From Atopobiaceae bacterium (GTDB lineage: Bacteria; Actinomycetota; Coriobacteriia; Coriobacteriales; Atopobiaceae): a DNA stretch of 16,174 nucleotides. The notes below the pieces were generated by a model. It saw nothing but the letters and a program-made list of their open reading frames with translations, did not search any database and had not been told where the DNA came from. A program made the position numbers and the translations under genes. The first letter of the stretch is position 1; the number at the start of each line of letters is the position of its first letter. The stretch covers positions 1-16,174 of the forward strand of contig JABZIF010000013.1 of assembly GCA_015258485.1 (NCBI GenBank). The letters are read 5' to 3'. This document shows positions 6,997 to 13,586 of this stretch, piece after piece.

Positions 6997-7320
6997 ATGG
7001 GATTACTTAAAGTTTCAAGTAAGTCTTCGCCTGCTTCTGTTGCAGGAGCAATTGCTGGGTTGGTAAAAGACGGCGAGCCAGTTATATTGCAATGTATTGG
7101 TGCTGGAGCTGTTAATCAAGGTATAAAGGCGGTAGCTATTGCCCGCGGTTTCTTGATTCCTTGCGGAATTGATATTTCCTGCGCCCCAACTTTTTCTGAA
7201 ATTGATATCGCAGGGGAAAGTAGAACAGCACTTAAAATTGCTATTTGTGTTCATGCGCTGCCTTCTTCTCGCATACAAGATACATCAGATAATTCCACAG
7301 AACTTAACGAGGTACTTTAA
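6997..7320 (+). CDS. spoVS: SpoVS-family protein (Alba-like fold)
   Basis: Small protein of the stage V sporulation protein S family; in Bacillus it affects septation and coat/cortex formation, and the family has an Alba-like fold with predicted nucleic-acid binding, occurring also in non-sporulating bacteria. Residues 1-86 cover the family: MGLLKVSSKSSPASVAGAIA, then VILQCIGAGAVNQGIKAVAI, ARGFLIPCGIDISCAPTFSE and ALKIAICVHAL. The protein has 107 residues; the last ~20 (PSSRIQDTSDNSTELNEVL) are a polar tail beyond the usual ~86-residue length. GGAG (6989-6992) precedes the ATG. It is the third gene of the rny operon, with miaB 2 nt after its stop. No sporulation gene other than this one is visible, so a role in sporulation is unlikely here. 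Confidence 0.92.
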   Translation: MGLLKVSSKSSPASVAGAIAGLVKDGEPVILQCIGAGAVNQGIKAVAIARGFLIPCGIDISCAPTFSEIDIAGESRTALKIAICVHALPSSRIQDTSDNSTELNEVL

Positions 7321-7322
7321 GT

Positions 7323-8690
7323 ATGATTGAAAATTCCGAGCTCGTAGGAAAAACGTTTCATATAAAAACTTTTGGCTGCCAGATGAACCTTCATGACACC
7401 GAGCGTGTCTCGGGTCTGTTGGAAGCGTGTGGTTGTAATGAAGTACCTGATACTGACAATGCTGATATTGTGGTCTTTATGACCTGTAGTGTTCGAGAAA
7501 ATGCTGATCAGCGCCTCTATGGTCAGGCATCTTCTATGGTAAGTGCACCTACGCCTCCGTCAGGTAAACGTGTTGTTGCTATCGGTGGCTGTATTGCACA
7601 ACGAGATGGCGAGAAACTCCGTCAAAAAGTTCCAGCGGTTGATGTGGTGTTTGGAACAAGTGCCTTAGCAAGTTTGCCAGATCTTCTCACAAGTGCATTT
7701 AGAGGAGGAGATGACCGCATTGCAGTTGATACAGGAGAAGAGGGTAAGGGTTTCTCGACTGATTTACCTTCTCACCGTGCTCAGCAATTTCATGCATGGG
7801 TACCCATTATGACGGGTTGCAATAATTTCTGTACGTATTGCATTGTTCCGTACGTGCGTGGTCGCGAACGCAGTAGAACGTTTGAGGCTGTCATTGGTGA
7901 GTGTGAACGTCTGGTGGCTGACGGTGTCCGTGAGATTACACTTCTTGGTCAAAATGTTAATTCGTATGGTCGTGATTTGTACGGCCAGCCCCGATTTGCT
8001 GAACTTTTGAGAGCTGTCGGAACAACAGGAATCGAGCGAATTCGTTTTACTTCATCTAATCCCAAAGACCTTACTGATGAAACTATTGCTGCAATGAAAG
8101 ACACGCCTGCAGTGATGCCGCACTTGCATCTTGCGGTCCAAAGCGGTTCAAGTCACATTCTCAAAAAGATGAATCGCAGTTATACACGTGAAGAATATCT
8201 TGACCTGGTAAAACGTCTTCGCACCGCTCTACCTGAGCTTGCACTTTCTACTGACATTATTGTTGGTTTTCCTGGAGAAACTGAAGAAGACTTTGAAGAG
8301 ACCTTATCTCTTGTTAGAGAAGCTCGTTTTGCATCTGCTTATACTTTTATTTACTCTAAACGACCGGGTACTCCTGCAGAAAAATACGAGGACAATACTC
8401 CACATGAGGTAATACAGGCGCGTTTTGATCGTTTAGCAGAGCTTGTTGCCCAGCTTGCACATGATGAGAATCAAAAGGATCTTGATACTATGCAACCTGT
8501 TTTAGTTGAAGGCACTTCTAAACGAGATAAAAATGTAATGGTTGGACATAGCGAAAAAAATCAAACGGTTCACTTTGCATTGTCAGAAAACTATGAGCCT
8601 AAAGATTTGATTGGCAAGATTGTTGATGTTCACATTGATGAGGCTCGTACCTGGTATCTAAGGGGAACTATGGAGTCTGATCCTCGATGA
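7323..8690 (+). CDS. miaB: tRNA-2-methylthio-N6-dimethylallyladenosine synthase MiaB
   Basis: Radical-SAM methylthiotransferase that converts i6A37 to ms2i6A37 in tRNAs reading UNN codons, acting after MiaA. The 455 residues contain the UPF0004 domain with its cluster cysteines C19 (KTFGCQMNLHDTE), C55 (FMTCSVRENADQR) and C90 (GGCIAQRDG); the radical-SAM motif C166-x3-C170-x2-C173 (TGCNNFCTYCIVPYVRGRE); ITLLGQNVNSYG, HLHLAVQSGSSHILKKMNR and DIIVGFPGETEEDF; and a C-terminal TRAM domain (about 380-448). GQNVNSYG and QSGS identify MiaB rather than RimO. The start lies 2 nt after spoVS with GAGG at 7309-7312. Its stop overlaps the miaA start (ATGA), so the two steps of A37 modification are translationally coupled. 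Confidence 0.97.
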   Translation: MIENSELVGKTFHIKTFGCQMNLHDTERVSGLLEACGCNEVPDTDNADIVVFMTCSVRENADQRLYGQASSMVSAPTPPSGKRVVAIGGCIAQRDGEKLRQKVPAVDVVFGTSALASLPDLLTSAFRGGDDRIAVDTGEEGKGFSTDLPSHRAQQFHAWVPIMTGCNNFCTYCIVPYVRGRERSRTFEAVIGECERLVADGVREITLLGQNVNSYGRDLYGQPRFAELLRAVGTTGIERIRFTSSNPKDLTDETIAAMKDTPAVMPHLHLAVQSGSSHILKKMNRSYTREEYLDLVKRLRTALPELALSTDIIVGFPGETEEDFEETLSLVREARFASAYTFIYSKRPGTPAEKYEDNTPHEVIQARFDRLAELVAQLAHDENQKDLDTMQPVLVEGTSKRDKNVMVGHSEKNQTVHFALSENYEPKDLIGKIVDVHIDEARTWYLRGTMESDPR

Positions 8691-9631
8691 GCTTACGGGG
8701 CTCTGTATACGGTTCTGTAATTTGTATTGTTGGTCCGACTGCTTCTGGTAAGAGCATACTTGCTGAGCTTGTTGCTAAGAGTCTTGACACTTCAATAATC
8801 TCAGTTGATGCCATGCAGGTGTATAAGGGCATGAATATCGGCACTGCTAAAACACCTCTTGAGGAGCGGAAGGTCCCACTTCTTATGGTGGATTGTGCTT
8901 CTGTATTGGAAGAATATTCTGTGCAAATGTTTCAGGCAGCTGCCCGAGAAGCTGCCCATAACCTTATAAGTGTTGGTAAAATTCCTGTGTTTTGTGGGGG
9001 GACAGGACTTTATCTTGATTCGATTATTGATCAGATGGATTTTCCTGCTGGTTCTGTAAATTCTCCTGTTAGAGTTTACTACGAAAAGCTGGCTGTTCAA
9101 ATAGGAGCTGAAGGCCTTTATGAACTTCTCGCCAACAAAGATTTAAAAAGCGCGCAACTGATTCATCCAAATAACGTGAGGCGCGTTGTGAGGGCGTTAG
9201 AGTTACTTGAAGAGGGAAAATCATATGCAACTCACCATGAGGGATTAAGAGCTCATATGCCGTATTTTGATGCCCATATATGGGGCCTTACTATGAATCG
9301 GACTAGATTATATGAGCAAATTAACGAGCGAGTTGACGTAATGTTTGAGCAAGGGCTTGTTAAAGAGGTTAAAAAATTGATTGAGATAGGTCTTTCTCCT
9401 CAAAGTACTGCTGGTCAAGCAATAGGTTATAAGGAATTTTTTGCTTATTTTGACGGGTCTCAAACACTCGATAAGACAAAAGAATTAATTAAGCAGCATA
9501 CAAGACAATATGCAAAGAGACAGATTTCTTGGCTTAAACGTGACGGTCGAGTTTCTTGGCTTGATATGGACCATCTGTCTCTTAGCGAAGCTGCACAAGT
9601 TATTTTAGATTCATTTAAATGTGAAGCCTAA
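8687..9631 (+). CDS. miaA: tRNA dimethylallyltransferase MiaA
   Basis: Transfers the dimethylallyl group from DMAPP to N6 of A37 in tRNA, giving the substrate of MiaB. The 314 residues carry the P-loop GPTASGKS (16-23), DAMQVYKGMNIGTAKTP (41-57; the usual form is DSMQVYRGMDIGTAKP, so a serine is replaced by alanine here), FCGGTGLYLDSIID (102-115), NNVRRVVRALELLE and, near the C-terminus, GQAIGYKEFFAYFDG and QYAKRQISWLKRD. The start overlaps the miaB stop by 4 nt (ATGA). hflX follows after 61 nt, an order (miaB, miaA, hflX) common in actinobacteria and also reminiscent of the proteobacterial miaA-hfq-hflX cluster. Confidence 0.97.
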   Translation: MSLRGSVYGSVICIVGPTASGKSILAELVAKSLDTSIISVDAMQVYKGMNIGTAKTPLEERKVPLLMVDCASVLEEYSVQMFQAAAREAAHNLISVGKIPVFCGGTGLYLDSIIDQMDFPAGSVNSPVRVYYEKLAVQIGAEGLYELLANKDLKSAQLIHPNNVRRVVRALELLEEGKSYATHHEGLRAHMPYFDAHIWGLTMNRTRLYEQINERVDVMFEQGLVKEVKKLIEIGLSPQSTAGQAIGYKEFFAYFDGSQTLDKTKELIKQHTRQYAKRQISWLKRDGRVSWLDMDHLSLSEAAQVILDSFKCEA

Positions 9632-9692
9632 TATCTTGCACGCATATATTTTTGTACGGATTGATTAATTTTAGTTTTTAGATTGGATAACG

Positions 9693-11021
9693 ATGGCCCG
9701 ATTTATTCCTTTTTCAACAACTCAAAAAATTGAAAAAGCAATTCTTGTAGGTGTTGACTATGATAAGGGCAATTGGTCATTAGAAGAATCCATGGCTGAG
9801 CTTGAGCGTCTTGCTCATACTGATGGTGCAGAAGTAATTATGCATGTTACTCAAAAATTAGATGCTCCAATACCTAAAACCTTTATTGGAAAAGGCAAGA
9901 CTGAGGAATTGGTTTCTTATGTAAGAAATACCGGTGCAGATGTTGTTATTTTTGATGATGAACTATCTCCATCACAACAGGCAAATCTTGAAAAAATCTT
10001 TGGGGAGCCTGTAAAAGTTATAGATAGAACGGCCCTTATTCTTGATATTTTTGGTATCCACGCACGAACTAAAGAGGGAAAACTTCAGGTTCAGTTAGCG
10101 CAACTTCAATATGTTTTACCACGCTTACGCGGTATGTGGAGCCACCTTGTTGGAGAGCAAACGCGCGGTGGTATTGGTAGTCGATTTGGCCAAGGAGAAA
10201 GTCAGCTTGAAGTCGACCGTCGTCTTATTAGAAAACGTATCTCGACGCTTAAAAATGAATTAAAACGACTAGAACAGCGGCGAGAAATACAATCTAAATC
10301 CAGGTGGAATTCTGGTATTTTTAGTGTGGCTTTTGTGGGATATACCAATGCAGGTAAATCTACGCTTTTGAATCAATTGACTGATTCTGAAGTCTATGCA
10401 AAAGATGAACTATTTGCAACGCTTGATCCAACTACCAGATCCTTATTGCTTGATGAGGGAAGAAAGATTGTTCTTACAGATACTGTCGGTTTTATTCAAA
10501 AACTTCCTACTAAGTTAATTGAATCGTTTAAATCTACACTTGCTGAAGCTAAAGAGGCAGATCTGCTTTTAGTAATTGCTGATGCAACTGATATAAATCT
10601 TTCTAAAGAAATAGCTGTTGTTCAAGGAATATTAAAAGATATTCAAGCTGTAAAAAACCAGCAACTTTTAGTTTTGAATAAGATTGATTTACTCTCTAAA
10701 CAAGAGCTCTTACAACTAAAAGCTCTTTATCCAGAAGCCTTGTATATCTCTGCTCGGCAAAGTCAGGGAATTGATGCACTGCTTCAAAGGATCCAGGAGA
10801 TTGTAAGTTCGAATGATAAGGTTGTAACTGCCCTAATTCCATTTAATAAGGGTGCTCTTGTTGCTTTGATACACAAACGCTGTCAGCTACTTCATGAACA
10901 GTATGTTGCAGAAGGCCTCTTGGTTACCGCTAAGGCTAATACGTATATGCAAGCAATTTTGAAACCTTATGAAGTTTTAGAAGACAAGGTAATGAGTGAC
11001 AAGTGTAGAGATCAACAATAA
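9693..11021 (+). CDS. hflX: GTPase HflX
   Basis: Ribosome-associated GTPase; in other bacteria HflX splits or rescues stalled ribosomes under heat or antibiotic stress. The 442-residue protein has the N-terminal HflX domain (about 15-200) with FIGKGKTEEL, DDELSPSQQANLE, DRTALILDIF and the glycine-rich TRGGIGSRFGQGESQLE, followed by the G domain: G1 GYTNAGKST (216-224), switch I FATLDPTTR (241-249), G3 DTVGF (263-267), G4 NKID (329-332) and G5 SAR (353-355). The Shine-Dalgarno is weak (ttggat). The 61-nt gap after miaA shows no convincing promoter, so it may belong to the same operon. Its last 45 bp run antisense to the 3' end of the convergent membrane protein gene. Confidence 0.97.
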   Translation: MARFIPFSTTQKIEKAILVGVDYDKGNWSLEESMAELERLAHTDGAEVIMHVTQKLDAPIPKTFIGKGKTEELVSYVRNTGADVVIFDDELSPSQQANLEKIFGEPVKVIDRTALILDIFGIHARTKEGKLQVQLAQLQYVLPRLRGMWSHLVGEQTRGGIGSRFGQGESQLEVDRRLIRKRISTLKNELKRLEQRREIQSKSRWNSGIFSVAFVGYTNAGKSTLLNQLTDSEVYAKDELFATLDPTTRSLLLDEGRKIVLTDTVGFIQKLPTKLIESFKSTLAEAKEADLLLVIADATDINLSKEIAVVQGILKDIQAVKNQQLLVLNKIDLLSKQELLQLKALYPEALYISARQSQGIDALLQRIQEIVSSNDKVVTALIPFNKGALVALIHKRCQLLHEQYVAEGLLVTAKANTYMQAILKPYEVLEDKVMSDKCRDQQ

Positions 11022-11729
11022 TATTGGCTGATGTAATAAATAGATAAGCAGAGATTGTTTTCCTATTTGGGTAATAACTGGTATTTTACATGTTTCAAAC
11101 CATACAGGAAAACCAATCTGCTTTAGTTTTCTATTAAATGCAGACCCACTCAAGAATAAGAAGACATAGGGGAGAAGAGGATAGTAATCTCCTGAAGAAA
11201 ATGTTGCAGAAGGGAAGCCAATCCATGCAAAATAAGGGGATTCATACAAAATATGAGGCAAAGAGATTTTAAGTGCATCTATTCCGATGTAGCCATAGGG
11301 TAGTGGGATTAATAGAATGAAAATAAACAATAATAGTATTGCTGAAATAAAATCTTTTGGCGTTATTGAAGCATACGAAAGTATCGCTTCTACAAAAGTA
11401 CATGCTGCCATGCAATAGAAGACACCAAAGTTAATAGGTGTATCAATGTGAGCCAGCGTGGTAATAACAAAAATTGTTAAAGCGACAAGGGCATATAAAC
11501 CCGCTCGTTTAAAAGAGTTTTTTGAAAAAACACACATGCATCCCGCAATAAAAATGAAGGAATAAGAAATAGAAGGAACCCAAATTTTTATAAGCGACGT
11601 AGTGAACCAGTCCAGTTGTATATGCTGAATACATACTAAATCATACGTAAAATGAAATAGAATCATCGACACAACAGAAAGGCCTCTGACTGTGTCGAAG
11701 ACTGCAATTCTATGAGTTGAACTATTCAA
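10977..11729 (-). CDS. DUF1624 / HGSNAT-like membrane acyltransferase-family protein
   Basis: Polytopic membrane protein of 250 residues with about seven hydrophobic segments (near 16-33, 52-67, 76-92, 103-119, 128-145, 184-197, 225-245). The N-terminal RIAVFDTVRGLSVVSMILFH (R15-G16, H26), SGDYYPLLPYVFLFLSGSAF and GKQSLLIYLLHQPILL match the DUF1624/HGSNAT catalytic-domain family (YeiB-like), members of which are proposed to transfer acyl groups across membranes; substrate unknown. No ATG gives the full conserved N-terminus; TTG at 11729 is the only start that keeps it, 17 nt after the lexA stop, and it lacks a good Shine-Dalgarno, so coupling to lexA is likely. If co-transcribed, it would be under SOS control, although no link between this family and DNA damage is known to me. 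The 3' end overlaps hflX by 45 bp, tail to tail. Confidence 0.78.
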   Translation of the reverse strand: MNSSTHRIAVFDTVRGLSVVSMILFHFTYDLVCIQHIQLDWFTTSLIKIWVPSISYSFIFIAGCMCVFSKNSFKRAGLYALVALTIFVITTLAHIDTPINFGVFYCMAACTFVEAILSYASITPKDFISAILLLFIFILLIPLPYGYIGIDALKISLPHILYESPYFAWIGFPSATFSSGDYYPLLPYVFLFLSGSAFNRKLKQIGFPVWFETCKIPVITQIGKQSLLIYLLHQPILLLISTLVTHYLVF

Positions 11730-11746
11730 AGTAAAAGAATTATGTA

Positions 11747-12400
11747 CTAGGAAATAGATCTGATAAGTGCAGTAACTCTACCAAGAATGACTGGATTTTT
11801 TACATAAATTGGTTCCATTGAATCATTTTCTGGTTGAAGTCTAATGGTATCTTTTTCTCTATAGAATGTTTTAACGGTTGCTGAATCGTCGATAAGAGCA
11901 ACTACAATTTCTCCGTTATGGGCATCATGTTGTTCTTTTACCACGATATAGTCTCCATCAAAGATTCCTGCTTTAATCATGGATTCACCACGGACACGTA
12001 AGATAAATGAGCTTGAGTCACCAACAATGCTTGTTGGTAGCGAGAGTGACTCTTCTACATTTTGTTCAGCAAGAATAGGAGTTCCCGCTGCCACGCGACC
12101 TACAAGTGGGAGATTAATAACATTATTTGATAAATCCTGTGTAATATGAGTAAGCTTTGTTTTGTTAGATGAATTGGCCGATTGAGAGACAATTTTCATA
12201 GTACGTGGTTTTTTAGGATCTCTATAGATGAGTCCCAGTTGCTCAAGAACTTTAAGGTGCATATGTACTGTGGAGGGTGATGCTAAATCTACTGCAGCAC
12301 CAATCTCTCTTACTGATGGTGGGTAACCATGACGTTCAGTATAGGCACAAATATACTCATAAATCGCTGACTGACGTTTACTCATTTTACCTTTTGGCAT
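11747..12400 (-). CDS. lexA: SOS repressor LexA
   Basis: Transcriptional repressor of the SOS regulon that self-cleaves when RecA is active. From the ATG at 12400 the protein has 217 residues: an N-terminal winged helix (PKGKMSKRQSAIYEYI, YPPSVREIGAAVDLASPSTV, HLKVLEQLGLIYRDPKKPR) and a C-terminal S24 peptidase domain. The scissile Ala-Gly is A105-G106 in VGRVAAGTP; catalytic serine S140 lies in RVRGESMIKAGIFDGD and catalytic lysine K177 in SATVKTFYRE. The start is fixed by AGGAGG at 12405-12410; a longer frame from a GTG at 12433 would begin upstream of the predicted transcription start. It is divergent from the LysM gene, and the shared intergenic region carries several LexA operators, so it should repress itself and its neighbour. 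The DUF1624 gene follows 17 nt downstream. Confidence 0.98.
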   Translation of the reverse strand: MPKGKMSKRQSAIYEYICAYTERHGYPPSVREIGAAVDLASPSTVHMHLKVLEQLGLIYRDPKKPRTMKIVSQSANSSNKTKLTHITQDLSNNVINLPLVGRVAAGTPILAEQNVEESLSLPTSIVGDSSSFILRVRGESMIKAGIFDGDYIVVKEQHDAHNGEIVVALIDDSATVKTFYREKDTIRLQPENDSMEPIYVKNPVILGRVTALIRSIS

Positions 12401-12404
12401 ACTT

Positions 12405-12410
12405 CCTCCT
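12405..12410 (-). promoter_or_regulatory. lexA ribosome binding site that fixes the start
   Basis: On the minus strand AGGAGG stands 4 nt before ATG 12400 (AGGAGGAAGTATG). It selects this ATG over the in-frame GTG at 12433. Confidence 0.93.
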
Positions 12411-12424
12411 TTAAGTTTTACACA

Positions 12425-12453
12425 ATAATACACGTGTTCTATTTAAAAATCAA
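12425..12453 (-). promoter_or_regulatory. lexA promoter
   Basis: Read on the minus strand: TTGATT (12453-12448), a 17-nt spacer, TATTAT (12430-12425). The start of transcription would be near 12418, giving a leader of about 18 nt to the ATG. One LexA-like site lies in the spacer and another overlaps the -35, which supports this choice over a second possible -10 (TATACT, 12502-12497) that has no good -35. Confidence 0.68.
12428..12440 (-). promoter_or_regulatory. Weak LexA-like site in the lexA promoter spacer
   Basis: Minus strand GAAC-ACGT-GTAT: one perfect half-site (GAAC) and one degenerate half-site. Its placement between -35 and -10 repeats the arrangement at recA. Confidence 0.5.
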
Positions 12454-12464
12454 ACGAATGTTCT
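12451..12464 (-). promoter_or_regulatory. LexA box overlapping the lexA -35
   Basis: Minus strand GAAC-ATTC-GTTTG: one perfect half-site and a second with a single change from GTTC. It touches the -35 TTGATT of the lexA promoter. Confidence 0.62.
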
Positions 12465-12472
12465 ATTTTTAC

Positions 12473-12501
12473 TTGACACGAACGTATGTACTAAATAGTA
12501 T
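12473..12501 (+). promoter_or_regulatory. Promoter of the LysM gene
   Basis: TTGACA (12473-12478), a 17-nt spacer and TAGTAT (12496-12501). Transcription should start near 12508, giving an untranslated leader of about 85 nt. LexA-type sites lie directly after the -35 and over the expected start. Confidence 0.8.
12479..12491 (+). promoter_or_regulatory. LexA box in the LysM-gene promoter spacer
   Basis: CGAAC-GTAT-GTAC: perfect CGAAC half-site and a second half-site with one change. It is one arm of a 13-bp perfect inverted repeat with 12504-12516. Confidence 0.78.
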
Positions 12502-12503
12502 AG

Positions 12504-12516
12504 GTACATACGTTCG
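12504..12516 (+). promoter_or_regulatory. LexA box over the LysM-gene transcription start
   Basis: GTAC-ATAC-GTTCG: perfect GTTCG half-site, an exact inverted copy of 12479-12491. The centres of the two boxes are 24 bp apart, leaving the -10 exposed between them. Confidence 0.75.
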
Positions 12517-12519
12517 ATA

Positions 12520-12531
12520 AAACGTACGTTA
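12520..12531 (+). promoter_or_regulatory. Symmetric LexA-like site in the LysM-gene leader
   Basis: AAAC-GTAC-GTTA keeps AAC/GTT in both halves but lacks the outer G and C. Its centre is 16 bp from the preceding box. Weak candidate. Confidence 0.4.
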
Positions 12532-12560
12532 ATTTTTGTCCGGTGTATTAGATATAACTA

Positions 12561-12583
12561 TTTCCGTAAAACAATTACGGGAA
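12561..12583 (+). other. Hairpin in the LysM-gene leader next to the ribosome binding site
   Basis: CCGTAA (12564-12569) and TTACGG (12575-12580) pair around a 5-nt loop; extension by T-G, T-A and T-A gives up to 9 bp and reaches into the Shine-Dalgarno (GGAAGGA, 12580-12586). It could limit translation when formed. Confidence 0.5.
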
Positions 12584-12591
12584 GGAAAGAT

Positions 12592-13047
12592 ATGAAGCGT
12601 ATGTATCAGTCAAAGATGTATCAGGTAAACGGAACTTCTGCTCTTGCGCCACAGAGGCCAAGTTTTAGAGTTATTAACGGAGATGTTCACAGTAAGAAGT
12701 CTACGATGCAGACCTCTCAATGTCTTGAGAATAAAGCTATAGAAAAATTATCTCAGCATGAAGTGTTTGTTCTTTCTTTGTTTGTGTCAGTTGCTCTTGT
12801 TATTTCATTTGTTGCATCTTTTATCCATTCCAATGCAATAAATTCTTATGCTTCATCGGTAATGGATAGTGCTTCTCATGCGATTACTGTTCATTCAAAT
12901 GATACATTATGGTCTATTGCAGAAAACAATCCAATTAAGGGAGTTTCAATAGAACAGCAGGTTAATTGGATTAAACTGCGGAATAATCTTAATTCATCTA
13001 ATTTACAAATTGGACAGGTACTAGAAATACCCGCTGCAACAAAGTAA
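12592..13047 (+). CDS. LysM-domain membrane protein, probable SOS-induced cell-division inhibitor (YneA/Rv2719c type)
   Basis: A 151-residue protein with a basic cytoplasmic N-terminus (1-55), one transmembrane helix (about 57-78, VFVLSLFVSVALVISFVASF) and an extracytoplasmic LysM domain (about 97-147: ITVHSNDTLWSIAENN, then LRNNLNSSNLQIGQVLEIP), which binds peptidoglycan. Divergence from lexA and a promoter carrying LexA boxes match Bacillus YneA and the mycobacterial Rv2719c gene, small LysM proteins that suppress division during DNA damage. The overall similarity is in architecture and context rather than in named catalytic residues. The Shine-Dalgarno GGAAGGA precedes the ATG and is partly within a leader hairpin. 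nrdR starts 92 nt downstream. Role as a checkpoint protein is inferred; a general cell-wall protein is the alternative. Confidence 0.82.
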   Translation: MKRMYQSKMYQVNGTSALAPQRPSFRVINGDVHSKKSTMQTSQCLENKAIEKLSQHEVFVLSLFVSVALVISFVASFIHSNAINSYASSVMDSASHAITVHSNDTLWSIAENNPIKGVSIEQQVNWIKLRNNLNSSNLQIGQVLEIPAATK

Positions 13048-13127
13048 TTTTATTTGTAAATTTCTATTAAGTTTAAGATAACGACACTTCTTACCTGCAT
13101 AAAATGATATCTTTCTTGTATAAGAAC

Positions 13128-13135
13128 AAGGGGGA
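13128..13135 (+). promoter_or_regulatory. nrdR ribosome binding site that fixes the start
   Basis: AAGGGGGA ends 4 nt before ATG 13140. It selects this ATG over the in-frame ATG at 13104, and the shorter protein begins MRCPKCGC as NrdR proteins do. Confidence 0.9.
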
Positions 13136-13139
13136 TTCT

Positions 13140-13586
13140 ATGCGTTGTCCAAAATGTGGTTGCGATGAGTCAAAAGTAATTGATTCTCGCTCTTCTGAGA
13201 ATAATGATGCTATTAGAAGACGTCGAGAATGTATGTCTTGTAAATTTCGTTTTACCACGTATGAGCGTTTGGAAGAGATTCCTATAACGGTTATAAAGAA
13301 AGACGGACATAAAGAACCTTTTGATCGTCAGAAACTCATGAGAGGTCTTGTGGCAGCAACTGTTAAAAGAGATATTTCTGTTGCGACTTTAGATGAGTTT
13401 ATTAATGATATTGAGTCACAGATTAGAGATAATGGTCAGTATGAGATTAAGTCCGAAGATTTGGGAAGCATTGTATTAAAAAATCTCGTAGCCTTAGATA
13501 AAGTAGCCTATATTAGATTCGCTTCAGTCTATAGAGATTTTAAAGATGTAGATGAGTTCAGTGCCGAGTTAAGGAGTCTTAATTAA
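13140..13586 (+). CDS. nrdR: Transcriptional repressor NrdR
   Basis: Zinc- and nucleotide-binding repressor of ribonucleotide reductase genes. From ATG 13140 it has 148 residues, the usual length: a zinc ribbon with C3, C6, C31 and C34 (MRCPKCGC ... [18 protein letters not shown]), followed by an ATP-cone domain (about 46-136; [65 protein letters not shown]) that senses ATP/dATP. The longer frame from 13104 would add 12 residues unlike NrdR. No ribonucleotide reductase gene is in the window, and I see no clear NrdR box. Placement beside lexA and the LysM gene repeats the order in mycobacteria. The stop overlaps the dut start by one base (TAATG). Confidence 0.97.
   Translation: MRCPKCGCDESKVIDSRSSENNDAIRRRRECMSCKFRFTTYERLEEIPITVIKKDGHKEPFDRQKLMRGLVAATVKRDISVATLDEFINDIESQIRDNGQYEIKSEDLGSIVLKNLVALDKVAYIRFASVYRDFKDVDEFSAELRSLN

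Noticed and set aside
1..8690. rimO and miaB as a recent gene duplication
   Set aside because: They are ancient paralogues with distinct signatures (QDTGIWG versus QNVNSYG); their presence a few kilobases apart is common.
12401..12433. N-terminal extension of LexA from GTG 12433
   Set aside because: It starts upstream of the predicted transcription start, and AGGAGG directly precedes ATG 12400.
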